Shown here: piece after piece, positions 44,310-54,123 of the stretch | Numbering within the stretch: position 1 is the stretch's first letter | Layout: the number at the start of each line of letters is the position of its first letter | Source: Caulobacter zeae | Lineage (GTDB): Bacteria > Pseudomonadota > Alphaproteobacteria > Caulobacterales > Caulobacteraceae | Assembly (NCBI RefSeq): GCF_002858925.1 | Contig: NZ_PJRS01000046.1 | Location: forward strand, 62,001 to 126,000 | Direction: 5' to 3' | Length of the DNA: 64,000 nt | Notes under the pieces: generated by a model | Told to the model about the DNA's origin: nothing | The model's input: only the letters and a program-made list of their open reading frames with translations | Database searches by the model: none | Translations under genes and position numbers: made by a program

Positions 44310-44313
44310 GGGG

Positions 44314-45012
<699 letters not shown>

Positions 45013-45044
45013 GCGGGGTCCTGTTCCGTTCGGGCGTCAATCTA

Positions 45045-45090
45045 GAGCGCTTCGGGCGAAGTGTGTGCGTTTGCCCGCCCGAATGCGCTC
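45045..45090. repeat. Intergenic palindrome before tolQ
   Basis: GAGCGC-TTCGGGCG (45045-45058) is paired with CGCCCGA-AT-GCGCTC (45076-45090). Similar palindromes are common between genes in alphaproteobacteria. The 201-base gap between ybgC and tolQ has no other clear feature apart from a likely promoter. Confidence 0.7.
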
Positions 45091-45213
45091 CAGGCACTAA
45101 GGTGATTGGTCTGCGCCTTACTGCATGAAGCGGCGCAATGTTGAAACTATGACATTGGTTGCAGGCGGCCCATTTTTCACCGACCCGCGATCTTCATTGT
45201 CATGCAGGCGCCG

Positions 45214-45666
45214 TCAGCTCTCTTGGGGGGCGAGCCAGGGCGTGACCTTGGCGGTCATCTCGGCCGACGGCTTGCGCGGGCGACCGTCCAGGCTGATGCA
45301 GACCGCCTCGACATTGGCCGCGCAGACCAGCTCCTCGCCGCGCGTGATCCACTGCCTGGCCAGAAGCCGCACGCCCTTGATCCGGTTCCACACGGTGTGC
45401 ACCACCAGGGCGTCGTCGACCCTTGCCGCGCGCTTGAAGTCGATCTCCATGCGGGTGATGGCGAAGGCCGTGTCGATCGCCGCCAGCTCGGTGTGCGACA
45501 CCCCGATCATCCGGAAGAAGTCGCTGCGTCCGCGCTCGAAATAGCGCAGGTAGTTGGCGTGATAGACGATCCCCGAGAAGTCGGTGTCCTCGTAATAGAT
45601 GCGCACCGGCAGCTGGTGCTCGGTCCCGACGAAGACGCCGGCGGTGGGGATCGGTTCCTGGCTCAT
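45214..45666 (-). CDS. ybgC: Tol-Pal-associated acyl-CoA thioesterase YbgC
   Basis: A 150-residue hotdog-fold thioesterase. IYYEDTDFSGIVYHANYLRYFERGRSDFF is the 4-hydroxybenzoyl-CoA thioesterase signature, with the catalytic aspartate in DTDFSG and the conserved Tyr/His/Asn line. It hydrolyses acyl-CoA or acyl-ACP and is widely linked to tolQRAB-pal operons. The start ATG (MSQEP) is chosen over a TTG one codon earlier. Confidence 0.93.
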   Translation of the reverse strand: MSQEPIPTAGVFVGTEHQLPVRIYYEDTDFSGIVYHANYLRYFERGRSDFFRMIGVSHTELAAIDTAFAITRMEIDFKRAARVDDALVVHTVWNRIKGVRLLARQWITRGEELVCAANVEAVCISLDGRPRKPSAEMTAKVTPWLAPQES

Positions 45667-45715
45667 CAAGGACTCTTTTAACCGCTTCGTCGTCGGGAGC
45701 GAGGCTGGTTTCGCA

Positions 45716-46237
45716 TCATACCCGGATCTCCTCCACCGCCCCGCCCCTCAGCGCCTGCTGGGCGTGGGCGACCAGGAGCACGCGGTCGTCGCGATAGGTC
45801 GAGCGGACCGCGACCTGGTGGAAGAAGCCCATCCACCCAAGGAACAGGCTACACAGCACGAACACGATCACATGAGCCACGGTCAGGCCGCCGGCTTCCG
45901 TCGCGATGGGGCACAGCATGAAGTAGGCGGATGCGGCGAACAGCAGCGCCAGACCGATATTCGCGCCGCGCATGACGCCCTTGTTGGGCGACCGCATCCT
46001 GCAAGTCACCTCGGCCCCGTCGCCGTCGACGACCCAGTCGATGCGCAGCGGCAGCGGCGCGTGTCCCTGGCGCGGACAACGATAGATCCTGGCCCAGTCC
46101 AGGCCGACCTGGCCGAGGACCGTCCCGATCCGGGTCTCGTCCCGACTGCCGACACTGGCGGCCAGACGCTCACGCAGGGCGTCCGGTGGAAACGGCGCGC
46201 GGAAACGCCAGGCGACCTCGCCCCCAGTGCTACTCAT
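45716..46237 (-). CDS. Two-helix membrane protein of unknown function
   Basis: A 173-residue protein starting MSSTGGEVAWRFRAPFPPDALRERL. Two transmembrane segments lie near residues 92-110 and 118-140, with soluble parts before and after. I recognise no family. Its start codon lies within a 15-bp repeat of the end of ruvB (see 46230-46244), so it was probably once directly downstream of ruvB in one operon. Confidence 0.65.
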   Translation of the reverse strand: MSSTGGEVAWRFRAPFPPDALRERLAASVGSRDETRIGTVLGQVGLDWARIYRCPRQGHAPLPLRIDWVVDGDGAEVTCRMRSPNKGVMRGANIGLALLFAASAYFMLCPIATEAGGLTVAHVIVFVLCSLFLGWMGFFHQVAVRSTYRDDRVLLVAHAQQALRGGAVEEIRV

Positions 46238-46244
46238 CCCCGAA
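46230..46244. repeat. Left copy of 15-bp direct repeat flanking the TA pair
   Basis: CTACTCATCCCCGAA, identical to 46788-46802, where it is the ruvB 3' end. On the minus strand it spells the ruvB C-terminus FGDE-stop and contains the ATG of the 173-residue gene. Confidence 0.9.
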
Positions 46245-46335
46245 CATCACCATACTGCTGCCCATCGCGCGGCCCCTGATCGCGGCGTGTCCCAAGCCGT
46301 TGGGCCAATGGTCGTTGTAGTGATAGGCTGGCGAA

Positions 46336-46512
46336 ATGAAAATCGAGCCGTCCCTGTTCGATGAGATCGACGACGAGGTCGAGGCCGCCGCCGATGCGCG
46401 GGCAGAGGCCGACGTCGCCGCCGGTCGGTTGATAAGCCACGAGGCCGTCAGCCGCTGGCTGACGTCGTGGGCCGAGGGCGCGCCGACGCCCAAACCCAAG
46501 CCCGGCGACTGA
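46336..46512 (+). CDS. Antitoxin of RelE/ParE-type module
   Basis: A 58-residue protein, MKIEPSLFDEIDDEVEAAADARAEADVAAG, then ISHEAVSRWLTSWAEGAP. It is acidic, as antitoxins usually are, and its helical core followed by a disordered Pro/Lys tail fits a stability-determinant type partner. It is joined to the toxin by a one-base TGATG overlap, the classic coupling. It has no clear DNA-binding motif, so it may repress only as a complex. Confidence 0.78.
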   Translation: MKIEPSLFDEIDDEVEAAADARAEADVAAGRLISHEAVSRWLTSWAEGAPTPKPKPGD

Positions 46513-46784
46513 TGTCGCGTGTCGTCTGGACGGCTGAAGCCGTCGACAACCTCGACAGCATCTTCACCTATGTGGCGTCCTTCAACGCCTCGGCGGCGGC
46601 GCGGCTCGCCCAGCGGCTCCACGCGGCTGCGAACAGTCTCGACGCCAATCCCGAACGCGGTCGACCTATCCCAAAGGGGTTGCGGGAACTGGCGGTGATT
46701 GCGCCCTACCTGATCCGCTATCGGATCACCGAGGACGCCGTGATCATCCTGCGCATCCGACATGGAATGCGCCAGCCCGACTAG
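46512..46784 (+). CDS. RelE/ParE-superfamily toxin
   Basis: A 90-residue protein, MSRVVWTAEAVDNLDSIFTYVASFN..., with NPERGRPIPKGLRELAVIAPYLIRYRI and VIILRIRHGMRQ, the fold pattern of ParE/RelE toxins (RIRHG near the C-terminus). It overlaps the antitoxin stop by one base. ParE types poison gyrase, RelE types cut mRNA on ribosomes; this one cannot be placed by sequence alone. It is convergent with ruvB with a three-base gap. Confidence 0.85.
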   Translation: MSRVVWTAEAVDNLDSIFTYVASFNASAAARLAQRLHAAANSLDANPERGRPIPKGLRELAVIAPYLIRYRITEDAVIILRIRHGMRQPD

Positions 46785-46787
46785 GCC

Positions 46788-47831
<1,044 letters not shown>

Positions 47832-47840
47832 GACGGCAAC

Positions 47841-47970
47841 CTCTCCCTTCCCCCTTGATGGGGGAAGGGCCGGGGATGGGGGTGACTAGGGCGGTTCGGC
47901 TGGCGATGACGAAGACGGCCAACGCCGAACCACCCCCATCCCAACCCTTCCCCCATCAAGGGGGAAGGGC
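47841..47970. repeat. Palindromic intergenic repeat, family C
   Basis: CTCTCCCTTCCCCCTTGATG..GGGAAGGGCCGGGGATGGGG on the left and CACCCCCATCCCAACCCTTC..CCATCAAGGGGGAAGGG on the right. It is inserted between ruvA and ruvB, which are usually close together. See also 32656-32783. Confidence 0.85.
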
Positions 47971-47982
47971 GTTTAAGCGCCA

Positions 47983-48603
47983 TCATCGGCCCAGCTCCTG
48001 CAGGCCCGCCTTGATCAGCGCCTGCACGCTGGCCTCATCCCCCAGCTTCGCGGCGGCGGCCTCGACCACGCGGCGGGCGTTCACCTCGGCCACGCCCAGG
48101 CCCATCAGGGCGGCGACGGCGTCGCCGGTGGCGGCGGGCTTGGCGGGGGCCGACGGGGCTGCGCTTGTCGAGGGCGCGGCTGTCATCACCGGTCCGTCGG
48201 TGATCGGCTTGCCCTTCAGCTCGGTGACGATGCGCAGGGCGAGCTTGGGACCCACCCCGTTGGCCCGGCCGACCGCGGCCTTGTCCTCGCGCGCCACCGC
48301 GCTGGCCAGTTCGGCCGGCGAGAGCACGTCGAGCACGGCCATGGCGGCCTTGGGGCCCACGCCCTGGATCGCCTGCAGCAGCACGAAGGCGCGGCGGTCG
48401 TCGCGGGTGGAGAAACCGTAGAGTCGCAGGCCCTGGTTCTCGCTCCACTGGCTCTCGACGTGGACCAGCGTCTCCTCGCCCAGGGGCGGCAGGCGCTGGA
48501 GGGTGCGCTGGCCGCAACGGACGATGTAGCCGACGCCCATGACGTCGATCAGGGCCTCTTCCTCGCCGACCTCGGCGACGGCCCCTCTCAGGCGCCCGAT
48601 CAT
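47983..48603 (-). CDS. ruvA: Holliday junction-binding protein RuvA
   Basis: Tetramer that holds Holliday junctions for RuvB. The 206-residue protein has an N-terminal OB domain (MIGRLRGAVAEVGEEEALIDVMGVGYIV), two helix-hairpin-helix motifs (LLQAIQGVGPKAAMAVLD and NGVGPKLALRIVTELKGK), an Ala/Pro linker and domain III (ALMGLGVAEVNARRVVEAA). ATG at 48603 overlaps the ruvC stop by four bases. Confidence 0.96.
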   Translation of the reverse strand: MIGRLRGAVAEVGEEEALIDVMGVGYIVRCGQRTLQRLPPLGEETLVHVESQWSENQGLRLYGFSTRDDRRAFVLLQAIQGVGPKAAMAVLDVLSPAELASAVAREDKAAVGRANGVGPKLALRIVTELKGKPITDGPVMTAAPSTSAAPSAPAKPAATGDAVAALMGLGVAEVNARRVVEAAAAKLGDEASVQALIKAGLQELGR

Positions 48604-49103
48604 GCGACTCTCCTCGCCGTGCGGGCGTGGGCGTGGGCGATCGCCACCGCAAGCGCGTCGGCGGCGTCGGCCGTGGGCGAGCCGGCGGTCGGCAGCAGGC
48701 GAGCGATCATGAAGGCGACCTGGGCCTTGTCGGCCGCGCCGGTGCCCACCACCGCCTTCTTGACCACGGGCGCGGAATATTCGGCGACGATCAGGCCGGC
48801 GCGGGCCGGGGCGATCATCGAGGCGGCGCGGGCGTGGCCCAGCTTCAGCGTCGACTGGGCGTTGGTGTTGACGAAGGTCTCTTCCACCGCCGCCTCGTCG
48901 GGGGCGTGCTGTTCGATCACCGCGCAGACGCCCTCGAACAGGGTCAGCAGGCGGTCGGAGAAGGCGGCCTTCTCGTCCGGCGCGATGACGCCATGGGCGA
49001 TGTGGGTGATGCGCGAGCCGGCCACGCCGATCACGCCCCAGCCGGTGCGGCGGAGGCCCGGATCGAGGCCGAGGATGCGCAAGGGGCGATTCGCGTTCAT
49101 CAT
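48600..49103 (-). CDS. ruvC: Crossover junction endodeoxyribonuclease RuvC
   Basis: Holliday junction resolvase. The 167-residue protein has the RNase H-like fold with acidic active site: Asp in ILGLDPGLRRTGWG, Glu in AVEETFVNTNAQ, and DAADALAVAIAHA at the end. Two ATG codons in a row start the gene (49103 and 49100). A perfect CtrA box lies 52-67 bases upstream. It leads the ruvC-ruvA-ruvB run. Confidence 0.96.
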   Translation of the reverse strand: MMNANRPLRILGLDPGLRRTGWGVIGVAGSRITHIAHGVIAPDEKAAFSDRLLTLFEGVCAVIEQHAPDEAAVEETFVNTNAQSTLKLGHARAASMIAPARAGLIVAEYSAPVVKKAVVGTGAADKAQVAFMIARLLPTAGSPTADAADALAVAIAHAHARTARRVA

Positions 49104-49154
49104 GTGTTCTCGCAGTGTCGCCGGTTCCTGTCGCCAGGAAAAGCCGCGTCATGC

Positions 49155-49170
49155 TTAAGCACGGGTTAAC
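49155..49170. promoter_or_regulatory. Perfect CtrA box between ruvC and M20 peptidase
   Basis: TTAAGCACGGGTTAAC is an exact TTAA-N7-TTAAC site, about 52 bases from the ruvC start and 92 bases from the peptidase start. Confidence 0.6.
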
Positions 49171-49262
49171 GCGAGCCTCCGGTTTTCAAGCATGTGGCTT
49201 GCGCAGCGAGGCGAAGCCCGCTCCTGTTCCGGCCACGTTTTGCGACACTTGAAGGTCGGACC

Positions 49263-50693
49263 ATGCGCCTGAAGGCCCTTTTCGCCACCACCGCGGCCCT
49301 CGCCGCCCTGCCGGTTCTCGCCAACGCCCAGCCGACGCCCGGCCCGCAGGTCACGCCGCGCGCCGACCAGACGGCCTTCCGCGCGCTCTACAAGGAGCTG
49401 GTCGAGATCGACACCACCCTGTCGAAGGGCAGCTGCACCGCCGCCGCCGAGGCGATGGGCGCGCGCCTGAAGGCGGCCGGCTATCCGGAAGGCGACGTCA
49501 AGGTCGTGGTCGATCCGAAGTATCCGCGCGAGGGCAGCCTGGTGGCCGTGCTGCGCGGAAGCGACGCCAAGTCCAAGCCCATGCTGCTCCTGGCCCACAT
49601 CGACGTGGTCGAGGCCAAGCGCGAGGACTGGACGCGCGACCCGTTCAAGCTGGTCGAGGAGAACGGCTACTTCTACGGACGCGGCACGTCGGACGACAAG
49701 GCGCAGGCCGCCATCTGGGCCGACACCCTGGTCCGTCTCAAGCAGAGCGGCTTCAAGCCCAAGCGCGACATCAAGATGGCGCTGACCTGCGGCGAGGAGA
49801 GCGAGGGCTACAACGGCATCGAGGATCTGGTGAAGAACCACCGTCCGCTGGTCGACGCCGAGTTCGCCCTGAACGAGGGCGCCGACGGTTTGCTGGACGA
49901 GACCGGCAAGGAGATCGTGCTCGAGGTCCAGGCCGGCGAAAAGGTCTATCAGGACTTCACCCTGACGACGACGAACCCCGGCGGCCACTCCAGCCGCCCC
50001 GTGGCCGACAACGCCATCTACCACCTGACGGCCGCCGTCGGCCGCATCGGCGCCTATCAGTTCCCGACCCGCTTCATCGACGCCACGCGCGGCTACTTCA
50101 CCCAGATGCAGGCCCGGGTGCCGGCCGAACAGGCCGCCGCCATGAAGGCCCTGGTCGCCAATGTCGAGGATCCCGAAGCGCTGAAGGTGCTGACCAGGGA
50201 CGCCGGCTGGAACTCGATCCTGCGCACCACCTGCGTGGCCACCATGGTCAACGCCGGCCACGCGCCCAACGCCCTGCCCCAGCGCGCCAGCGCCAACATC
50301 AACTGCCGCATCCTGCCCGGCACGCCCGTCGACGAGGTGAAGGCCAAGCTGACCGAGCTGGTGGCCGACCCGGCCGTCACCGTCACCCTGGCCCACGAGG
50401 CCAAGCCGGTCTCGCCGCCCCCGGCCCTGACGCCGGCGATCATGGGCCCGATCCAGAAGAACGCCGCCAAGCAATGGCCCGGCGTGCCGATCGTGCCGAT
50501 CCTGCTGACCGGCGCCACCGACGGCGTGCACACCAACGCCGCCGGCATCCCGACCTATGGCGTCAGCGGCCTGTTCGGCAATGCGGACGGCGACGGCGTG
50601 CACGGCCTCAACGAGCGCATGCGCGTCAAATCGCTCTATGACGGGCGCGATTTCCTCTACGCCCTGGTGAAGGACTACGCGGGCGGGAAGTAA
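49263..50693 (+). CDS. Exported M20-family metallopeptidase
   Basis: A 476-residue protein with a signal peptide (MRLKALFATTAALAALPVLANAQ). The M20 zinc site is present: LLLAHIDVVEAK with the zinc His and Asp, the bridging Asp in GRGTSDDKA, and GEESEGY with the catalytic Glu, and a dimerisation lid (GGHSSRP). It would cleave dipeptides or trim short peptides in the periplasm. Start after GAAGG. Confidence 0.92.
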   Translation: MRLKALFATTAALAALPVLANAQPTPGPQVTPRADQTAFRALYKELVEIDTTLSKGSCTAAAEAMGARLKAAGYPEGDVKVVVDPKYPREGSLVAVLRGSDAKSKPMLLLAHIDVVEAKREDWTRDPFKLVEENGYFYGRGTSDDKAQAAIWADTLVRLKQSGFKPKRDIKMALTCGEESEGYNGIEDLVKNHRPLVDAEFALNEGADGLLDETGKEIVLEVQAGEKVYQDFTLTTTNPGGHSSRPVADNAIYHLTAAVGRIGAYQFPTRFIDATRGYFTQMQARVPAEQAAAMKALVANVEDPEALKVLTRDAGWNSILRTTCVATMVNAGHAPNALPQRASANINCRILPGTPVDEVKAKLTELVADPAVTVTLAHEAKPVSPPPALTPAIMGPIQKNAAKQWPGVPIVPILLTGATDGVHTNAAGIPTYGVSGLFGNADGDGVHGLNERMRVKSLYDGRDFLYALVKDYAGGK

Positions 50694-50700
50694 GCAGTGC

Positions 50701-50799
50701 GTGGTCCTCGCCCTTCGACTGGCTCAGGGTGAGGACCACTCTTGAGGCCGAGGCAGCAGTGAAACCTCATCCTGAGCTTGTCGAAGGACGAGGTTTCCG
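50701..50799. repeat. Dispersed inverted repeat, family A
   Basis: CCTCGCCCTTCGACTGGCTC (50706-50725) and CCTGAGCTTGTCGAAGGACG (50771-50790), matching the copy at 6281-6366. Confidence 0.85.
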
Positions 50800-50805
50800 C
50801 CCCCC

Positions 50806-51738
50806 TTACACCCCCGCCATCTCCACCCAGCCGAACAGGGCCTTGAGGATCAGGGCGCGCACCGCCGGAGCGTCGACGCCGACGCAGACCTCGGCGTTAG
50901 GCTCGCCCTCGACGCGCTCGATGCGGCCCTGGCGCTCGCCGTCCAGCACCACGCGCAGGCGCGCCGGCTCGAAGACGAAGGCCTCGGGGGCCACCAGGCT
51001 GGCCGCGGCGACGGCGTCGTGCGGATGGCAGCCCTCGGCGCCCCAGGCCTTCTGGTGGAAGCTGATGTAGGGCGCCGCCGCGCGGCTCAGCCGCGCCGAC
51101 AGGGGGCTGCCGCAGCAGCGCGCGCCGCTGTCGAGGTCGGCGGCGGTGATCGTCACCTGGCTGGTGACGTCCAACGGCACCAGGCGCGGCTTGACCCCCG
51201 CCTCGAGGATCCGGGCCAGGGCCTCGGGATCGCTCCAGCTGTTGAAGTCGGCCCCGCCGGCGGCCTTGCCCTGCACCGCGAAGGCGCCGGCCATGATCGT
51301 CGGCGACCAGCCGCGGAAGGCGGCCGGGTCGTCCAGCAGGCCCAGCGCCAGGTTGGTCAGCGGCCCCAGGAACAGGCCCTTCACCCGCCGCCGCGCCAGA
51401 AAGGCCAGCAGGCTGACGCCGTGGCCGCGATCCAGTTCCGGCAGCTTCCAGCGCTGGGAAAAGCCCGCGCCGTTCAGGCCGTCGGGGCCGTGGGCCGGCC
51501 GCATCCGCTCGACCCGGCGGCGGGCCAGGCCCGCCCCGGCGCCGATATAGACCTCGGCCGCGCAGCCGGCGAGGCGCAGCACGCCCCGGGCGTTGGCGGC
51601 GGCCTGGTCGACATAGGTGTTTCCGAAGACGGCCGAGACCGAGCCCACCTCGACGGCCTCGCGAGCCCGCGCCAGCAGGGCCAGGGCGAGAGCGTCGTCC
51701 ACGCCGCAGTCGGTGTCGATGTGCAGACGAAGCGCCAT
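50806..51738 (-). CDS. Inosine-uridine nucleoside N-ribohydrolase family protein
   Basis: A 310-residue enzyme with the IUNH fold. The N-terminal metal site LHIDTDCGVDDALALALL is a clear DxDxxxDD signature, and later LFLGPLTNLALGL, SDPEALARILEAGV and CHPHDAVAAASLV fit. It hydrolyses nucleosides to base and ribose, a salvage reaction. The ATG (MALRLHIDT) is chosen over an earlier ATG. A family A repeat follows the gene. Confidence 0.88.
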   Translation of the reverse strand: MALRLHIDTDCGVDDALALALLARAREAVEVGSVSAVFGNTYVDQAAANARGVLRLAGCAAEVYIGAGAGLARRRVERMRPAHGPDGLNGAGFSQRWKLPELDRGHGVSLLAFLARRRVKGLFLGPLTNLALGLLDDPAAFRGWSPTIMAGAFAVQGKAAGGADFNSWSDPEALARILEAGVKPRLVPLDVTSQVTITAADLDSGARCCGSPLSARLSRAAAPYISFHQKAWGAEGCHPHDAVAAASLVAPEAFVFEPARLRVVLDGERQGRIERVEGEPNAEVCVGVDAPAVRALILKALFGWVEMAGV

Positions 51739-51793
51739 GGCCGCGATCATAGCCGATCCGCGTGCGCGCCCGGAAGCCGTCGGCGACCGCCGT

Positions 51794-52486
51794 TCAGTCC
51801 TTTCTGGGCAGGATGTCGAACTCGACCACCCGCTGGTCTTCCTCCAGGCGCCGGGCCAGTTCGCCCAGCCGCAGCGTCCCCTTGCCCGAGAACGAGCCGG
51901 CCAGCTCGAACAGCGCCCCGCCGCCGATCAGGCGCTGGTTGATGCGACCGCCCTCCAGTTCGAAGGTCGCCAGCAGGCCGCGCAGCTGGGCTTCGTCGAC
52001 CAGGGCCTCGCGCCGGAAGCGCACGGCGATGTCGGCATAGTTCTTCTGCGGCATGTGGCGGTCCAGCCAGCGGGCGGCGCTGAGCACCACGACGCTGAGC
52101 ACGGCGCCGGCGATCGCCAGGTCGTACAGCGCCATGCCGAACAGCATGCCCAGCGCCGAGGTGATCCACAGCGATGCCGCCGTCGTCAGGCCGTGCACCG
52201 ACACGCCCTGCTGGAAGATGACGCCGCCGCACAGGAAGCCGACGCCGGTCAGCACGCCGTGGGCCATGCGGACGGGGTCGATGCGCACCGTCTCCAGCGG
52301 CGTGTCGCCCATCCATTTCAGCTGGTGCACGGCCGCCAGCATCAGCAGGGCCGAGGCCAGCGACACCAGCATGTGGGTGCGCAGGCCCGCCGGCCGCGAG
52401 CGGTACTCGCGCTCGAACCCGACCACCGCCCCGGCCATCAGGGCGCCCAGCACGGGCAGCACATATTGCAGCGAGACGCCGTCCAT
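51794..52486 (-). CDS. MgtC/SapB-family membrane protein
   Basis: A 230-residue inner-membrane protein starting MDGVSLQYVLPVLGALMAGAVVGFEREYRSRPAGLRTHMLVSL, the MgtC signature. About four to five helices are followed by a cytoplasmic ACT-like domain (from about 150). MgtC proteins are linked to magnesium or acid adaptation. The usual family start matches this ATG; upstream residues are Pro/Arg-rich and noncoding in character. Confidence 0.88.
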   Translation of the reverse strand: MDGVSLQYVLPVLGALMAGAVVGFEREYRSRPAGLRTHMLVSLASALLMLAAVHQLKWMGDTPLETVRIDPVRMAHGVLTGVGFLCGGVIFQQGVSVHGLTTAASLWITSALGMLFGMALYDLAIAGAVLSVVVLSAARWLDRHMPQKNYADIAVRFRREALVDEAQLRGLLATFELEGGRINQRLIGGGALFELAGSFSGKGTLRLGELARRLEEDQRVVEFDILPRKD

Positions 52487-52535
52487 GACGGTGAAACGGC
52501 CAAGCCAGCGGGAGGTTCGCCGGCTCGCCCAAGGC

Positions 52536-52568
52536 CCTTCCGCCTCCAACGGGGGAAGAGGCGGAAGG
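52536..52568. repeat. Inverted repeat upstream of the MgtC-like gene
   Basis: CCTTCCGCCTC / GAGGCGGAAGG with an eleven-base loop, about 50 bases before the MgtC-like start. The 218-base gap to the next gene also has C- and G-rich runs of the family B type. Confidence 0.75.
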
Positions 52569-52704
52569 AACCCCGGCTCGCCCGCCTCCAGGGTGGGGGA
52601 CGGGGGTCGGCGGGCGCGCCGCAGGGCGTCGCCTTGCGTGAACGACGCCTCCATGATCGCAGCTACGGCGGCCGTCGACGGACGGATGCGCGCGCCCCAA
52701 AAAT

Positions 52705-52890
52705 TCAGCTGAAGCCGTTGACCATCTTGCGCAGGCGGCGGGCGACGTCCTCGGGGCGATCGGCGATCTGGAGGAACAGGGCCTGGACCTCGGCCTCCTC
52801 CAGGCCGGCGGCGCGCAGGGTGCGCCAGGCGCCCAGCAGCGCGGCCAGGGCTACTTCCTGGCGGTCGGGAACGATGGCGGCGGCGGACAT
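52705..52890 (-). CDS. Small helical protein, function unknown
   Basis: A 61-residue protein, MSAAAIVPDRQEVALAALLGAWRTLRAAGLEEAEVQ..., helical and soluble. AGAGG lies before this ATG; a longer version of 75 residues starts 14 codons earlier (MNIVAPPV) but has a weak start. No family is recognised. Reliability is moderate because of its size. Confidence 0.5.
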   Translation of the reverse strand: MSAAAIVPDRQEVALAALLGAWRTLRAAGLEEAEVQALFLQIADRPEDVARRLRKMVNGFS

Positions 52891-52949
52891 GGAACTGGCC
52901 TCTTCAAGAACCGGAGGCGCCACAATGTTCATTTTTTGTTCTCAATGAC

Positions 52950-52981
52950 AAGCCCCGACGCCGCGGATCGGCGTCGGGGTT
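52950..52981 (-). terminator. Intrinsic terminator after the exported glycine-tyrosine-rich protein
   Basis: AACCCCGACGCC and GGCGTCGGGGCTT form a 12-bp stem on the minus strand after the gene at 52990, with a weak T tail (TTGTCATTG). Confidence 0.65.
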
Positions 52982-52989
52982 GAGTGGTC

Positions 52990-53379
52990 TTAGCGGCAGA
53001 CGGTGCGTTCGTAGACCGAGCCGCTGTAGCGGTCGTAGTCGCGCGTGGTCCAGCAGTCGCTGCGGTGACGGCGCGGGCCGTAGTCGTAGCCGTAGTAGCG
53101 CGGCGGCGGAGCGCGGTAGCCATAGTCGTAGCCATAGGCCGGGCGGCCATAATAGCCGCGGTCGTAGTAGCGGTCACGGCGGTCGTTGTTCAGCGACGAG
53201 CCGATGGCCAGGCCCACGATGCCGCCGACGATGGCGGCGGCCGCGGCGTCGTTGCCGCGGTCACGGTGGCGGTGGCGGCGCCAGTCGTCGGCCGAGGCCT
53301 GGGTGCTGGCGGCGATCATGGTCAGGGCGGCGAGGCCGGCGGCGACGCCCCCGAAGGTCTTGAGCGGTTTGAAAGCCAT
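52990..53379 (-). CDS. Exported Tyr/Arg-rich small protein with glycine-zipper-like segment
   Basis: A 129-residue protein with a signal peptide (KTFGGVAAGLAALTMIAASTQASA), a short hydrophobic AAAAAIVGGIVGLAIGSSL stretch that resembles a glycine zipper, and a C-terminal part dominated by Tyr, Arg, Gly and Pro, ending with two Cys (SDCW and RTVC). Such proteins are frequent in Caulobacter envelopes. A terminator follows. Function unknown. Confidence 0.7.
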   Translation of the reverse strand: MAFKPLKTFGGVAAGLAALTMIAASTQASADDWRRHRHRDRGNDAAAAAIVGGIVGLAIGSSLNNDRRDRYYDRGYYGRPAYGYDYGYRAPPPRYYGYDYGPRRHRSDCWTTRDYDRYSGSVYERTVCR

Positions 53380-53556
53380 GGCGGCCTCCCTGGAAAAGCT
53401 TGTCCCAAGCCTGCGCGCCCCCGCCTGAACCCCGTGTGAACGGCCCTGTCAGGTGGAAGGCTGCGCCAAGGCGCCTTTTTTGTTCACCTTTCTGGGCGAT
53501 GCTTTTCTTCGAACGTGGCCAGAAGGCCATCGACGCGACGAAGGCGGACGAAAGCG

Positions 53557-54027
53557 ATGTCGAGCAACAACACGGCCTATACCCCCGGCGAAGCCCTGCA
53601 GGTGCTGTCGTTCGAGGTCGGCGCCCAGACCTACTGCGTGCCGGTCGGCACGGTGCGCGAGATCCGCGGCGTCACGCCCCCCACCCCGCTGCCCGACGCC
53701 CCGCCGCACGTGCGCGGCGTCATCAACCTGCGCGGCCAAGTGATGCCGGTCATCGACCTGTCGGCCCGCCTCGGCAAGGGTCCGGCCCAGGACGGCCCGC
53801 GCCAGGTGATCATCGTGGTCGAGAACGGTCGCGACGTCGCCGGCCTGCTGGTCGACGCGGTGTGCGACAGCTTCATCGTCGAAGCCGGCCAGATCAGCCC
53901 GCCGCCGTCGGTCGGCGAGGAGGCCTCGGCCCTGGTCTCGGCCGTGATCACCACCGAAACCGCCATGGTGGTGCTGCTGACCGTCGACGCCATCCTGCCC
54001 GAGCGCCCCATCGACCTGGCGGCGTAG
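53557..54027 (+). CDS. cheW: Chemotaxis coupling protein CheW
   Basis: A 156-residue adaptor that links chemoreceptors to CheA. The CheW fold is seen in ALQVLSFEVGAQTYCVPVGTVREI, the VRGVINLRGQVMPVIDLSARLG core and VDAVCDSFIVEAGQISPPP. No CheA or receptor gene is in the window, so this is a stand-alone CheW. The start (MSSNNTAYT) is chosen because the upstream extension is Arg-rich and the family starts here. Confidence 0.9.
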   Translation: MSSNNTAYTPGEALQVLSFEVGAQTYCVPVGTVREIRGVTPPTPLPDAPPHVRGVINLRGQVMPVIDLSARLGKGPAQDGPRQVIIVVENGRDVAGLLVDAVCDSFIVEAGQISPPPSVGEEASALVSAVITTETAMVVLLTVDAILPERPIDLAA

Positions 54028-54123
54028 CCCCCAGCTTCAAACAAATGTTTTGATAGCCTCTTCCGCTCGCCCCTCCGCCGGGGCTAGGGTCTGCCGCACA
54101 ACCATAAAGCGGGAGACGAGCGG

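Noticed and set aside
45045..45090. Palindrome before tolQ as an attenuator
   Set aside because: It has no T tract and no leader peptide was found; it looks like a general intergenic repeat.
46230..46763. 178-codon minus-strand frame ending with the same residues as RuvB
   Set aside because: The shared end is only the 15-bp repeat; the rest is antisense to the toxin-antitoxin pair. I do not read it as a second ruvB fragment.
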